Part shown: positions 1 to 10,945 of the stretch, piece by piece
Position numbering within the stretch: the first letter of the stretch is position 1
Layout: each line of letters begins with the position of its first letter
Source: Actinomycetales bacterium
Lineage (GTDB): Bacteria > Actinomycetota > Actinomycetes > Actinomycetales > JAHECE01
Assembly: GCA_029975645.1 (NCBI GenBank)
Contig: JARKOU010000188.1
Span: forward strand, 1-34,357
Length of the DNA: 34,357 nucleotides
Reading direction: 5' to 3'
Notes under the pieces: model-generated
The model's input: the letters and a program-made list of their open reading frames with translations, nothing else
What the model was told of the DNA's origin: nothing
The model's database searches: none
Program-made: the position numbers and the translations under genes

Positions 1-237
1 GATCCACCACGACGGCGGCGCCGCCGCGCCCAGCAGGCCGGGGACGTGGTGCCAGAGCAGCCCGGTCACCTCGTGGAGGACGAGGACGAAGGCCAGCACG
101 CCCGCCGTGGCCGCCGGCCCGAGGACGGCCGCCCTCGCCAGGATGCCCAGGTACTCCCGGTCGCCCCAGCGCTCCGCGGGCGGTGCCGCACCGTTGGCTC
201 CGGACCTGCTCACGGCAGTGGACCCGCGACCTGCCAC
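1..237 (-). CDS. ClC-family chloride channel/transporter, N-terminal fragment
   Basis: Only the first 79 codons are inside the window; the gene runs off the left edge. The peptide has a short hydrophilic N-terminus, a motif of the form REYLGILARAAVLG, a hydrophobic helix and a segment ending LLWHHVPGLLG...PPSWW. This matches the start of actinobacterial voltage-gated chloride channel (ClC) proteins, which move chloride across the membrane, often in exchange for protons. The pore motifs are not visible. The GTG at 237 is preceded by GGGAGA a few bases upstream, so I prefer it. A second in-frame GTG at 213 is possible. The gene follows nrdF on the same strand with a gap of only 33 bases and may be read from the same transcript, although the function is unrelated. 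Confidence 0.65.
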   Translation of the reverse strand, partial: MAGRGSTAVSRSGANGAAPPAERWGDREYLGILARAAVLGPAATAGVLAFVLVLHEVTGLLWHHVPGLLGAAAPPSWWI

Positions 238-270
238 CGTTCTCCCATCCGAGCAGCGTCCCCGGGGCGG

Positions 271-3509
<3,239 letters not shown>

Positions 3510-3932
3510 AACCGTGCCAATCCGTCGCGGACGCGGGTCACGTCCTCAGCCGTTCCGAGTAGCTCGAAGTCGTACAGGTGGGGGACGCCGCACTTCTCCG
3601 AGATGATGTCGCCCGCGATGCAGTACGCGGTTCCGAAGTTGGTGTTCCCCGCGGCGATGACGCCGCGGATCAGCGAGCGGTTGTGCGCGTCGTTGAGGAA
3701 CTTGATCACCTGACGCGGAACCGCCCCGCCCTCGTTCCCCCCGCCGTACGTCGGAACGATCAAGACGTACGGCTCCTCGACCCGCAGGAACGGGTCCGTG
3801 GGTCTCAGGGGGATGCGGTGGGCGGGCAGACCCAGCCGCTGGACAAATCGATGAGTGTTCTCCGACGCAGAGGAGAAGTAGACGACGTTGGCCACGACAC
3901 CTCCTCGACGTCGGGGTGGCCCGACCCGGGGG

Positions 3933-4181
3933 TCAGGCGACGGCGGCGGCCAGCGGCCGGGAAACGAGAGCGCGGATCTTGTCGGGACGGAAGCCCGACC
4001 AGTGGTCGCCGCCGGCGAACACGACCGGCGCCTGCTGGTATCCGAGCGCCTTGACCGAGGCGAGGGCGTCGGCGTCCATCGTGATGTCGACGATCGTGTA
4101 GTCCAGGCCGAGCTTGTCGAGCTGGCGGTACGTCGCGTCGCACTGCACACATGCCGGCTTGCTGAAGACGGTGATGGTCAT
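3933..4181 (-). CDS. nrdH: NrdH glutaredoxin-like redoxin
   Basis: NrdH is the dedicated electron donor of class Ib ribonucleotide reductase and is itself reduced by thioredoxin reductase. The 82-residue protein has the redox motif CVQC at residues 11-14, then a thioredoxin-fold pattern and the family signature WSGFRPDKI near the C-terminus, which is typical of NrdH rather than ordinary glutaredoxin. The ATG at 4181 is preceded by GAAGGGA. It is the first gene of nrdHIEF, so the operon promoter and regulatory sites lie upstream, between 4182 and about 4350. Confidence 0.96.
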   Translation of the reverse strand: MTITVFSKPACVQCDATYRQLDKLGLDYTIVDITMDADALASVKALGYQQAPVVFAGGDHWSGFRPDKIRALVSRPLAAAVA

Positions 4182-4297
4182 TGCGGGCGTCCCTTCGGCG
4201 TTCGGGGAAGGTGCCGAGACCCGCGGGTCTGGAGGCTTCCCCTGATGAAACTACGTCTGTGTGATTCACGGGCGCCCAGGGCTGTCCCGCGTCACAG

Positions 4298-4313
4298 ACA
4301 CTATACCTAGGGG
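4298..4313 (-). promoter_or_regulatory. NrdR box 1 (promoter-proximal), overlapping a -10 element
   Basis: On the minus strand this 16-mer ends in TATAGTGT. It matches the NrdR consensus (acaCwAtATaTwgtgt) at about 12 of 16 positions. It contains TATAGT, a good -10 hexamer, so NrdR binding would block the nrdH promoter directly. A partner site lies exactly 32 bp upstream. NrdR itself is not in the window. Confidence 0.7.
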
Positions 4314-4329
4314 TTGGTCGGGCGCCATA

Positions 4330-4345
4330 CCCCTAGAAGTTGTGG
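4330..4345 (-). promoter_or_regulatory. NrdR box 2 (distal)
   Basis: The minus-strand 16-mer CCACAACTTCTAGGGG matches the NrdR consensus at about 10 of 16 positions. It sits 32 bp (about three helical turns) from box 1, the spacing normally seen for paired NrdR boxes. The match is weaker than box 1; the spacing is the main support. Confidence 0.6.
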
Positions 4346-4639
4346 TCGGCGTGTCGCGTTCGGCGAGTCCGGGAGGCGAGCGCGGGAACGCCTGGGCGCC
4401 AGGTCGACCGCTGGCGGGGTACAGCGGGGCCGGCCTCCACGCGGTCGATCGCACGATCTATCCCTCTCTACCCATGGTCCTAGAGTGTCGTAGCCATCGT
4501 CAGAACCCACCCTCGGATCCCGCCGACAGAGTCCAGGCTCAGGCCACCTACAGAGTCCAGGCTCAGAGCCCACCTTCAGAGCGCGTCGACGGCGCTGCCG
4601 TTCTCTGCGCGCCTCTACGGTCTGCGCTAGATCTCCGGA
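4346..4639. other. Intergenic region between the nrd operon and the ATPase gene, with a short tandem repeat
   Basis: The gap between nrdH and the ATPase gene is 470 bases (4182-4651). Besides the NrdR boxes and the nrdH leader, it holds two copies of a 24-bp unit at 4526-4549 and 4550-4573. The shared core is ACAGAGTCCAGGCTCAG, and degenerate flanking copies lie on both sides (CAGAACCCACC at 4501, CAGAGCG after the second copy). No coding potential is convincing here. The repeats lie about 80-125 bases upstream of the ATPase start. Confidence 0.6.
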
Positions 4640-4645
4640 TACGTT
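4640..4645 (+). promoter_or_regulatory. -10 element TACGTT of a leaderless promoter
   Basis: TACGTT ends six bases before the GTG at 4652, so transcription would start at or next to the first base of the start codon. No good -35 is seen. The same arrangement recurs at 5906, 11929, 13838 and 18474. Confidence 0.5.
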
Positions 4646-4651
4646 CCGAGC

Positions 4652-5845
4652 GTGGATCCCGTCGCCAACCCCTACGCGCCCGGGGCGGGCCAGCGGCCCC
4701 CGGAACTCGCCGGCCGCGACCGCGAGCTCGCCGCCTTCGACGTGCTCCTGGAGCGCGTCGCGCGCGGCCGGCCGGAGCGGTCCGTGGTGCTCACCGGACT
4801 GCGCGGCGTGGGCAAGACCGTGCTGCTCAACGCCCTGCGTTCCTCTGCGGTACGCCGCGGGTGGGGCACGGGCAAGTTCGAGGCCCGGCCGGATGCGCCC
4901 CTGCGTCGCCCCCTCGCGGCGGCGATGCACCAGGCGGTCCGGGAGCTCTCGAGCCGGAACCGAGACGAGGCGGACGAGGTGCTCGGCGTGGTCAAGGCCT
5001 TCGCCCTGCGCTCGACCGAGAAGAACACACCCCTGCGCGATCGGTGGCAGCCCGGCATCGACGTGCCGGCGTCGACCGGTCGGGCCGACTCCGGTGACAT
5101 CGAGATCGACCTCAGCGAGCTCTTCACGGACGTCGCCGGCCTTGCGGCCTCGGCCGGGCGGGGGATCGTGGTCTGCATCGACGAGATGCAGGACCTCATG
5201 CCGGCGGACGTCTCGGCCCTCTGCGCCGCGTGCCACGAGATGAGCCAGCAGGGCCTGCCCCTCGTCGTGGCCGGAGCAGGCCTGCCCCACGTCCCGGCCG
5301 TGCTCTCGGCCGCCAAGTCCTACAGCGAGCGACTCTTCCGGTACGTGCGCATCGACCGGTTGGACCGCGACGAGGCCGACCGGGCACTGCGTACGCCGGC
5401 GCTGGAGGAGGACGCCGACTTCACCCCCGAGGCCCTGGACGCCCTGTACGAGGCGACGGAGGGTTACCCCTACTTCATCCAGGCGTATGGCAAGACGGCG
5501 TGGGACGTGGCGCCGTCGTCGCCCATCACCGCCGAGGACGTGACCGTGGCAGCTCCGCAGGCGGAGGCGGAGCTCGCCGTCGGCTTCTTCGGCTCCCGCT
5601 ACGAGCGGGCGACGCCGGCGGAACGGGAGTACATGCGCGCGATGGCGGACCTCGGGACGGGCCACCGAGAGGGCGCCGTGCCGACGGCCGCTGTGGCGGA
5701 GCACCTCGGCCGCAAGCCCCAGTCGCTCTCGCCGGCCCGCGACGCGCTCCTCAAGAAGGGTCTCGTCTACAGCGCCGAGCGCGGTCAGATCGCGTTCACC
5801 GTGCCTCACTTCGGCCACTACCTCCGCTCGCAGAACCCGGACTGA
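4652..5845 (+). CDS. AAA-type ATP-binding protein (ORC/Cdc6-like AAA_16 ATPase)
   Basis: This 397-residue cytoplasmic ATPase has the recognition segment ELAGRDRELAAFD found before the P-loop in Orc1/Cdc6-like STAND/AAA proteins. The Walker A motif GLRGVGKT is at residues 49-56 and Walker B GIVVCIDEMQDL at about 171-182. A sensor-like segment (GLPLVVAGAGLPHVP) and a lid region follow. The C-terminal 90 residues look like a winged-helix DNA-binding domain (AAVAEHLGRKPQSLSPARDALLKKGLVY). Such proteins are common and poorly characterised in actinobacteria; the partner and target are unknown. The GTG start has a TACGTT element six bases upstream and little ribosome site, which fits leaderless translation. 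It stands alone, divergent from nrdH, with no toxin-like or mobile neighbour. Confidence 0.85.
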   Translation: MDPVANPYAPGAGQRPPELAGRDRELAAFDVLLERVARGRPERSVVLTGLRGVGKTVLLNALRSSAVRRGWGTGKFEARPDAPLRRPLAAAMHQAVRELSSRNRDEADEVLGVVKAFALRSTEKNTPLRDRWQPGIDVPASTGRADSGDIEIDLSELFTDVAGLAASAGRGIVVCIDEMQDLMPADVSALCAACHEMSQQGLPLVVAGAGLPHVPAVLSAAKSYSERLFRYVRIDRLDRDEADRALRTPALEEDADFTPEALDALYEATEGYPYFIQAYGKTAWDVAPSSPITAEDVTVAAPQAEAELAVGFFGSRYERATPAEREYMRAMADLGTGHREGAVPTAAVAEHLGRKPQSLSPARDALLKKGLVYSAERGQIAFTVPHFGHYLRSQNPD

Positions 5846-5905
5846 CGTGCACCTCCGCGCGCAGGACGCGCGCGGCAATGCCAGCCGCCGGTCACCCCCG
5901 GGGGG

Positions 5906-5911
5906 TACGGT
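5906..5911 (+). promoter_or_regulatory. -10 element TACGGT of a leaderless promoter
   Basis: TACGGT lies seven bases before the GTG at 5919, in the short gap after the ATPase gene. This placement supports GTG 5919 as the start of the zinc-finger gene. Confidence 0.5.
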
Positions 5912-5918
5912 CGCCACT

Positions 5919-6290
5919 GTGGCACCCACCACCGACATCGAGTTCCTCGCGCGCATCCGGGCGGCGCTGGAAGACGACCTGAGCCAGACCGATGCCCGGA
6001 TCGCCGGCCTCGAGCACTCCCTCGACGACTTCGCCGCGGCGGCTCGCGTCCAGGCGAGCGACGACGAGCACGACGAGGACGCCTCGGCGATGGCCTTCGA
6101 ACGCTCGCAGGCGGCCGTGCTGCTCGAGACGGCCCACGACCACGCGACCGAGGTGCGCGCCGCCCTCGCCCGCCTCGACGCCGGCACGTACGGCCGGTGC
6201 GAGCGCTGCGGTCAGGACATCGCCCCCGAACGCCTCGAGGCACGGCCCATCGCGCGCCTGTGCATCCGCTGCGCGTCGCAGCGCCGCTGA
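5919..6290 (+). CDS. TraR/DksA-type C4 zinc-finger protein
   Basis: This 123-residue protein has a helical coiled-coil-like N-terminal part rich in Ala, Glu and Asp, and a C-terminal zinc finger with CERC near residue 91 and CIRC near residue 115. The finger sequence (YGRCERCGQDIAPERLEARPIA) is the standard DksA/TraR signature. Family members bind RNA polymerase through its secondary channel; in actinobacteria the role of these short paralogues is mostly unknown. The chosen GTG is supported by the upstream TACGGT. An in-frame GTG at 5847 would add 24 residues without family likeness. The gene is convergent with the histidine kinase gene, 28 bases away. Confidence 0.88.
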   Translation: MAPTTDIEFLARIRAALEDDLSQTDARIAGLEHSLDDFAAAARVQASDDEHDEDASAMAFERSQAAVLLETAHDHATEVRAALARLDAGTYGRCERCGQDIAPERLEARPIARLCIRCASQRR

Positions 6291-6302
6291 ACCTCCCCAC
6301 CC

Positions 6303-6318
6303 GGTCCACCGTCGGACC
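6303..6318. terminator. Weak hairpin between convergent genes
   Basis: GGTCC and GGACC form a five-base-pair stem with a six-base loop between the stop codons of the zinc-finger and histidine kinase genes. The position suits a bidirectional terminator, but the stem is short and has no U tract. Confidence 0.3.
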
Positions 6319-7488
6319 TCACGGACGAGAGGACTCGCCATCCCGCCGGGGGAGCCGGAGTCGGAACGTCGCCCCCGTGCCCGGTCCGGAGGACGTTGCG
6401 GTCAGGCGCCCGCCATGGGCCTCGACCACCGCCCGCGCGATGGTCAGCCCGATCCCGCTCCCGCCACCACCCTCCACGCGGCTGCGCGAGACGTCGCCGC
6501 GGTAGAACCTCTCGAAGAGCAGGTCGGAGGTCGACGGCGGGAAGCCGGACCCGGTGTCCGTCACCTCCACCAGCCCCTCCGCACCGTCGGTGCGCACGCC
6601 GACGCTCACGCACCCACCCGCCGGAGTGTGCCTCAGGGCGTTCTCCAGAAGCCCCGCGACAACCTCGACCAGACGCACCGCATCTCCGTTCACCGGAGCG
6701 GGTTCGGCGACGTCGAGCACCAGATCCACCCCCGCGTTCGCGAAGGCCGCGCGAGCTCCCGCGACCGCCCTCCCGGCCACGTCCGCGAGCGGCACGGGCG
6801 CAAGCACCAGCCCGAGCCGGCCCTCGTCCGCGCGCGAGACCGCGGCCATGTCGGAGACGAGCCGATCGAGCCGTTCGGTCTGGTCGCGCAGCGTCGCGAG
6901 GGTCTGCGCGTCCGGGGGGAGCACGCCGTCGACCACCGCCTCCACCGTGGCCTCGATCGAGGCGACCGGAGTTCGCAACTCGTGGGCGACGTCGGCGATC
7001 AGGCGCTGCCGCACCGCCTCGGTCTCGGCAAGCCGATCCGCCATCGCGTTGAACGCAGCGACGAGTTGGCCGACCTCCGGCCCGATCGCCGGCGCCGCCA
7101 CCCGCGCATCGAGATCGCCGGCCGCGATCCGCTCGGCCGCTAGGGCGACCGCCGCGATCGACGTCGTCAGCCTGTGCGCGATGAGCCACGTCACGGCCAG
7201 GCCCGTCCCGACGGCGACGGGCAGGGCCACGGCGAGCGAGAGGCCGAGCGCGCGAACGAGCGCCTCGTCGGCGTGCGCGAGGAGCGCCGGTTCGAGGGGT
7301 CCTGGCTCGGCCGCCGCCAGGTGCGCGCGGAAGGCCGACGGCGCGACGGCGATCGCCACTCCCAGCAGGGTCACGGAGCCCGCAACCACCACGAGTCCGA
7401 GGGCGAGACCGAGCCGGAACGCAAGACCTCGCGGCCGGGTGCGTGCCCGCCGGCGTCCGGTGCGCTCCGGGGGGCGCGCGGTGCTCAA
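6319..7488 (-). CDS. Sensor histidine kinase with HAMP domain
   Basis: This 389-residue membrane kinase has two transmembrane helices (about residues 22-50 and 80-104) around a short extracytoplasmic loop of about 30 residues. It then has a HAMP domain (about 100-155), a HisKA domain with the phospho-acceptor H169 in DVAHELRTP, and a HATPase domain with the N box (LLENALRHTP) and G boxes (DTGSGFPP, GSGIGLTIA). The only start before the first helix is TTG at 7488, which overlaps the regulator's stop codon (TTGA), so the two are translationally coupled. The small sensor loop makes direct sensing of a small ligand less likely than a membrane or partner signal. The SHOCT and small membrane proteins encoded upstream are candidate partners (inference). 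Confidence 0.93.
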   Translation of the reverse strand: MSTARPPERTGRRRARTRPRGLAFRLGLALGLVVVAGSVTLLGVAIAVAPSAFRAHLAAAEPGPLEPALLAHADEALVRALGLSLAVALPVAVGTGLAVTWLIAHRLTTSIAAVALAAERIAAGDLDARVAAPAIGPEVGQLVAAFNAMADRLAETEAVRQRLIADVAHELRTPVASIEATVEAVVDGVLPPDAQTLATLRDQTERLDRLVSDMAAVSRADEGRLGLVLAPVPLADVAGRAVAGARAAFANAGVDLVLDVAEPAPVNGDAVRLVEVVAGLLENALRHTPAGGCVSVGVRTDGAEGLVEVTDTGSGFPPSTSDLLFERFYRGDVSRSRVEGGGGSGIGLTIARAVVEAHGGRLTATSSGPGTGATFRLRLPRRDGESSRP

Positions 7489-8234
7489 CCCGGACCCATC
7501 CGGTAGCCCACACCGCGCACGGTCTGGATGTAGCGGGGCGGGACCGAGTCGTCCCCGAGTTTTCGCCGCACGCGACCGAGGTGGACGTCGACGAGCCGCT
7601 CGTCGCCGAACCAGCCCGGCCCCCAGACCTGCTCGATGAGCTGCCCGCGGGTGAAGACCACGCGCGGTCGCTCCATCAGGGCGGCGAGGAGGTCGAACTC
7701 GGTGCGGGTCAGCGCCACGCCCCGCCCACCGACGGTCACCTCCCGCGTCTGCGGATCGACCACCAGGTCTCCCGCCCGCCACGCGCGCGGATCGGCGCTC
7801 GCGGCCTGCCCACGCGGCCTGCGCAGCAGCCCGCGGATGCGCGCGACGAGCACGCGCGGGGAGAACGGCTTGGTGAGGTAGTCGTCGGCGCCGACCGAGA
7901 GGCCGACCAGGACGTCCACCTCCTCGGCCCGCGCCGTCAGCATGATCACGTAGGCGTCGGAGAACGTCCGCAGGCGGCGGCACACCTCGATCCCGTCCAG
8001 CCCCGGCATCATGACGTCGAGCACGACGACGTCGGGACTCGCCTCTCGGACCAGGCGCAACGCCTCGACGCCGTCGCCCGCGGTGAGCACCTCGAAGCCC
8101 TCCCGCTCCAGGTACGCGGCCACCACACGCACGAGCGAGGCCTCGTCGTCCACCACGAGCGCCCGGATCCGGCCGGGCGGCCCGGACTCGCCGAGTGGTC
8201 CGGCCTCGCCGGGCGTGGCCGTCAGTCGTTCCAC
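7485..8234 (-). CDS. OmpR/PhoB-family response regulator
   Basis: This 249-residue two-domain regulator has a receiver domain (residues 23-137) with acidic pair D29-D30, phospho-acceptor D73 in VLDVMMPG and the conserved lysine in YLTKPFSP. It is followed by a C-terminal winged helix (LTRTEFDLLAALMERPRVVFTRGQLIEQVWG ... DVHLGRVRRKLG, given here only as markers near residues 173-225). The GTG at 8234 overlaps the end of the upstream membrane gene by 13 bases. The first 22 residues are a low-complexity extension before the receiver domain. It is the partner of the kinase encoded directly downstream. Its DNA targets are unknown; autoregulation of this operon is a fair guess. Confidence 0.93.
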   Translation of the reverse strand: MERLTATPGEAGPLGESGPPGRIRALVVDDEASLVRVVAAYLEREGFEVLTAGDGVEALRLVREASPDVVVLDVMMPGLDGIEVCRRLRTFSDAYVIMLTARAEEVDVLVGLSVGADDYLTKPFSPRVLVARIRGLLRRPRGQAASADPRAWRAGDLVVDPQTREVTVGGRGVALTRTEFDLLAALMERPRVVFTRGQLIEQVWGPGWFGDERLVDVHLGRVRRKLGDDSVPPRYIQTVRGVGYRMGPG

Positions 8235-8575
8235 CCGCGCATCATGCCCGGCGGGGCGTCCTCGCCACGCCAGCCGGGGCCACGACCCGGCGGCTCGCAG
8301 GCGATGCCACCGCCGTCGTCGTCGGAATCCGCCCAGCATCGCGACGCCCCCGGCCCTCGTTCTCCCGCGAAGGGAGCGGAGGGGCCGACGGCGAGCACCG
8401 CCAGCGCCATCGAGGCCACCAGGACCACCACCGCCGCGACCAGGGCGGCGATGAGCCATCCGCGATGCGCCGGCGCCGGCGACCGCCCGGCTGCCGGAAC
8501 AGGTGCCGGCGAGCCTCCGGCCACCACCCCGTCCGCGGCATGCGCTCCGGCCCGCTCACCGGGTTGCTCGCTCAT
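8222..8575 (-). CDS. Small single-pass membrane protein, operon-linked to a two-component system
   Basis: This 117-residue protein is unrecognised. It has a Pro/Ala-rich N-terminal part, one clear transmembrane helix (WLIAALVAAVVVLVASMALA, about residues 38-62) and a C-terminal tail with a DSDDDGG acidic run, two cysteines and a Met/Gly/Trp-rich end (PPGMMRGWND). The start ATG at 8575 overlaps the preceding stop codon as ATGA. The codon-frame continuity with both neighbours and the overlap with the response regulator make it a real gene. A role as an accessory to the sensor kinase is inferred from position only. Confidence 0.75.
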   Translation of the reverse strand: MSEQPGERAGAHAADGVVAGGSPAPVPAAGRSPAPAHRGWLIAALVAAVVVLVASMALAVLAVGPSAPFAGERGPGASRCWADSDDDGGGIACEPPGRGPGWRGEDAPPGMMRGWND

Positions 8576-8871
8576 CGCTCGCCCCCGCGTGCTTCGATCA
8601 GCGCGGATCGCTGCGCCCGGTAGGTCTCGAGGTCGAGTTCCCCGCGGGCGAACCGGCGGTCGAGGATGTCCAACGGGGACTCGGGAGCCGGGGCGCCCGG
8701 TGGGAGCACCTGCGGCGGGGCCGGAGGACCGGCGGCCACGTCCCGGCGCGAGCCCCCAGCGGGAATCAGGCGCATCACCAACCAGACGATCAGCGCGATG
8801 AGCGCGATCCAGAACAGGATCATCATGACCCAGCCGAGCGGGTGCATCCCGCCGGCGTACCACCGCATCAT
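8572..8871 (-). CDS. SHOCT-domain membrane protein
   Basis: This 99-residue protein has one strong transmembrane helix near the N-terminus (WVMMILFWIALIALIVWLVM) and a Pro-rich linker. It ends in a SHOCT domain (SPLDILDRRFARGELDLETY, then RAQRSALIEA), a short C-terminal domain found in many bacterial membrane proteins, probably for oligomerisation. The ATG at 8871 is chosen because GAGGAG lies at good distance upstream. A GTG at 8901 lacks such a site. It is the first gene of a four-gene minus-strand operon ending in the two-component pair. In this family proteins are often linked to envelope stress or metal-responsive two-component systems; nothing in the sequence decides the signal. Confidence 0.85.
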   Translation of the reverse strand: MMRWYAGGMHPLGWVMMILFWIALIALIVWLVMRLIPAGGSRRDVAAGPPAPPQVLPPGAPAPESPLDILDRRFARGELDLETYRAQRSALIEARGGER

Positions 8872-9009
8872 CGGTCTCTCCTCGGGGTCGAGCGGGTGCA
8901 CCCACCCGCTGTCGATTCCATCCCCACCAGGATCCGCTCGCCACGCGACGTGGCCGCGTCGCGCGCATGAAGGTTCGGCGAAGACCCTCGCCGCGCGGGG
9001 CTCTGGCGC

Positions 9010-9777
9010 TCAGGTCCCGCCCTCGAACATGATCCGGATCGCCTGGAGCACGGCCGTGTCCGGGTCGAGGTATCGGCCGCCCCGCGGGGCGGCGCCGCCC
9101 TCCGGCCCGACGTCGTAGACGATCGGTTGGGCGGTCGGCAGGTTGAGCTCCTCGAGCTCGATGTCCGTGAGGTCCTCCACCAGGGAGGTCAGAGCGCGCA
9201 ACGAGTTCCCGTGGGCCACCACGAGCACGGTCTCGCCGGCCCCCAGGTGCTCGAGCATCCGCCCCTCCCAGAGGGGTCGAACGCGTTCGACGACGTCGTG
9301 CAGCGACTCACCCGCCCCGAGCGCACCTTCGGGCTGAGGGTCCTCGGGGTCCTCGTCCCGCGGGACCATGCCCAGGGCTGCGCGGCGCTCCTGCGGCATC
9401 GGCGGCGGCGTCCCGTGCAGCGTCCGCCGCCAGGCGTGGAACCGCTCGGCACCGAACCGTTCCCGCGCCTCGGTCTTGGGCATCCCCATGAGCAGCCCGT
9501 AGTCGCGCTCGTTCAGCCTCCAGGTCGCGAGGACGGGCGCAGCGACGTCGGCCAGATCCCCGAGAATCAGGTCGGCCGTCCGCCGGGCGCGGCGCATGCG
9601 CGAGGTGAAGACGACGTCGGGGACCAGGCCCGCCGTCGCCAGGAGACGCGACGCCTCGTGGGACTGCTGGACGCCCCGCTCGCTCAGCTCGACATCCCGC
9701 AGACCCGTGAAGTCCCCGGCCGCATTCGCCGTGCTCTCCCCGTGCCGTACGAGGATCAGGGTTCCGGTCCGCCCCAT
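9010..9777 (-). CDS. gpmA: 2,3-bisphosphoglycerate-dependent phosphoglycerate mutase-like histidine phosphatase
   Basis: This 255-residue enzyme of the histidine phosphatase superfamily interconverts 3- and 2-phosphoglycerate in glycolysis. The catalytic RHGES motif is near residue 11, the second conserved histidine is in VVAHGNSLRAL, and the core block is RLNERDYGLLMGMPKTEARERFG. A long insert with P/E/D residues (RDEDPEDPQPEGAL) is also present, as in gpmA-type enzymes. The ATG at 9777 has GGTGGAGG immediately upstream; upstream in-frame codons encode Gly/Trp-rich sequence without family likeness. The usual gpmA of actinobacteria is similar in length, but this copy is somewhat divergent, so a paralogous phosphatase role is possible. 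Confidence 0.85.
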   Translation of the reverse strand: MGRTGTLILVRHGESTANAAGDFTGLRDVELSERGVQQSHEASRLLATAGLVPDVVFTSRMRRARRTADLILGDLADVAAPVLATWRLNERDYGLLMGMPKTEARERFGAERFHAWRRTLHGTPPPMPQERRAALGMVPRDEDPEDPQPEGALGAGESLHDVVERVRPLWEGRMLEHLGAGETVLVVAHGNSLRALTSLVEDLTDIELEELNLPTAQPIVYDVGPEGGAAPRGGRYLDPDTAVLQAIRIMFEGGT

Positions 9778-9890
9778 CGCCTCCACCGCCCATCCGCCTC
9801 CGCCGCGCATCGCCGTCGGCCGGACCCATTCCACACCCCGGCGGGGCGGCGCGCCTCACGGACGGTCCCGGGAGCCGACGCCGCGCCGAG

Positions 9891-9906
9891 CGTCGGCGCG
9901 CCGACG
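9891..9906. promoter_or_regulatory. 16-bp perfect palindrome in a divergent promoter region
   Basis: CGTCGGCGCGCCGACG is a perfect palindrome located between the divergent phosphoglycerate mutase and ion-channel genes. It lies about 50 bases before the channel start. It may be an operator, or a chance product of high GC content. Confidence 0.3.
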
Positions 9907-9957
9907 TCCGGCGCGGGTGCCAGACTCCCACCGGACGCGAACAGGGAGGGGACCTGC

Positions 9958-10776
9958 ATGAGCCCGAAGAAGCCCAAGAGCGAGCTCAAGGGCACCGGCT
10001 ACGAGATCTTCATCGGGCTGCTCTCGATCCTCTCGATCGCGAACCTGGTGCTGCTCTACGCCGTTCGGGACGACAACCTCAAGCAGGTGCTCGAGGTGAT
10101 GAACGGCCTGCTCAGCGGCATCTTCCTCATCGACTTCACGTATCGGCTCTGGACCGCCCCCTCGCGCTCGCACTACTTCTTCCGGGGCTTCGGTTGGGCC
10201 GACCTCCTCGCCAGCCTGCCCCTGCCCCAGGTGAAGTTCCTCCGGATCTTCCGCCTGGTGCGGGTGATCCGGCTCCTGCGCGAACTCGGCGGACGCACGG
10301 TGCTGCGCGGTCTCATCGCGGAGCGGGCCGGGAGTGCGCTCCTCACTCTGCTGCTCATGGGCATCCTCGTGCTCGAGTTCGGCAGCCTCGCGATGCTCCG
10401 CGTGGAGCAGGGCGCTCCGGACGCGAACATCACGACGGCCTCGGACGCCCTCTGGTACACGATCGTCACGATCTCCACGGTCGGCTACGGCGACCAGTAC
10501 CCGGTCACCGGCCTGGGCCGGGTCCTCGGGTCCGGGATCATCGTCATCGGAGTCGGGATCTTCGGCACGTTCACCGGCTACCTCGCGAACGCCTTCCTCG
10601 CCCCGCGCAAGCAGTCGGCCGGCGGCGAGGCGCCGCGCGAGGAGGAAGAACAGCCGACGACGGCGCCCGCCTCGGACACCCTCGACGCCCTGCGTGCCTT
10701 GGTCGCCCGCCCGGAGGCGAGCCTCGCGGAGGTCGAGGACCTCCTGCGCGCCGGGGGTGGCGCGACGGGCGTGTGA
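9958..10776 (+). CDS. Voltage-gated potassium channel, six-helix type
   Basis: This 272-residue inner-membrane protein has the layout of a Kv-like channel. S1 and S2 lie near residues 14-35 and 47-65. A short S3 comes next, then an S4 voltage sensor near 93-110 with arginines at every third position (KFLRIFRLVRVIRLLREL). The pore contains the selectivity filter TVGYGD at about 174-179, followed by S6. The C-terminal 50 residues are acidic and probably cytoplasmic. The ATG at 9958 has AGGGAGGGG upstream, a clear ribosome site. It selectively conducts potassium and may set membrane potential. It is monocistronic, with a hairpin just after the stop codon. Confidence 0.92.
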   Translation: MSPKKPKSELKGTGYEIFIGLLSILSIANLVLLYAVRDDNLKQVLEVMNGLLSGIFLIDFTYRLWTAPSRSHYFFRGFGWADLLASLPLPQVKFLRIFRLVRVIRLLRELGGRTVLRGLIAERAGSALLTLLLMGILVLEFGSLAMLRVEQGAPDANITTASDALWYTIVTISTVGYGDQYPVTGLGRVLGSGIIVIGVGIFGTFTGYLANAFLAPRKQSAGGEAPREEEEQPTTAPASDTLDALRALVARPEASLAEVEDLLRAGGGATGV

Positions 10777-10789
10777 CCGACGCCGGGAG

Positions 10790-10812
10790 GGGCGGGGCGG
10801 CAGGCTCCGCCC
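10790..10812 (+). terminator. Hairpin after the potassium channel gene
   Basis: GGGCGGGG pairs with CTCCGCCC around a seven-base loop, 13 bases after the stop codon. No U tract follows, as is common for actinobacterial terminators. Confidence 0.5.
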
Positions 10813-10945
10813 GACGGCGTGGCGGTCCCGGACTTCGCGGCCCGTGGGCTGGGACGATGGGTGCGAGCGGGACGGAGGACCGGCTCTGCGCTCGATCCGG
10901 CCGCCGATCCGCGCCTCACCTTGGCACGAGATGAAGGAGGCCGTG

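Noticed and set aside
4526-4573. CRISPR-like array
   Set aside because: Only two adjacent copies without spacers of constant length and no cas genes; it is a short tandem repeat.
4307-6187. 626-codon minus-strand frame opposite the ATPase
   Set aside because: The opposite strand has a complete AAA protein with Walker motifs; this frame is low-complexity.
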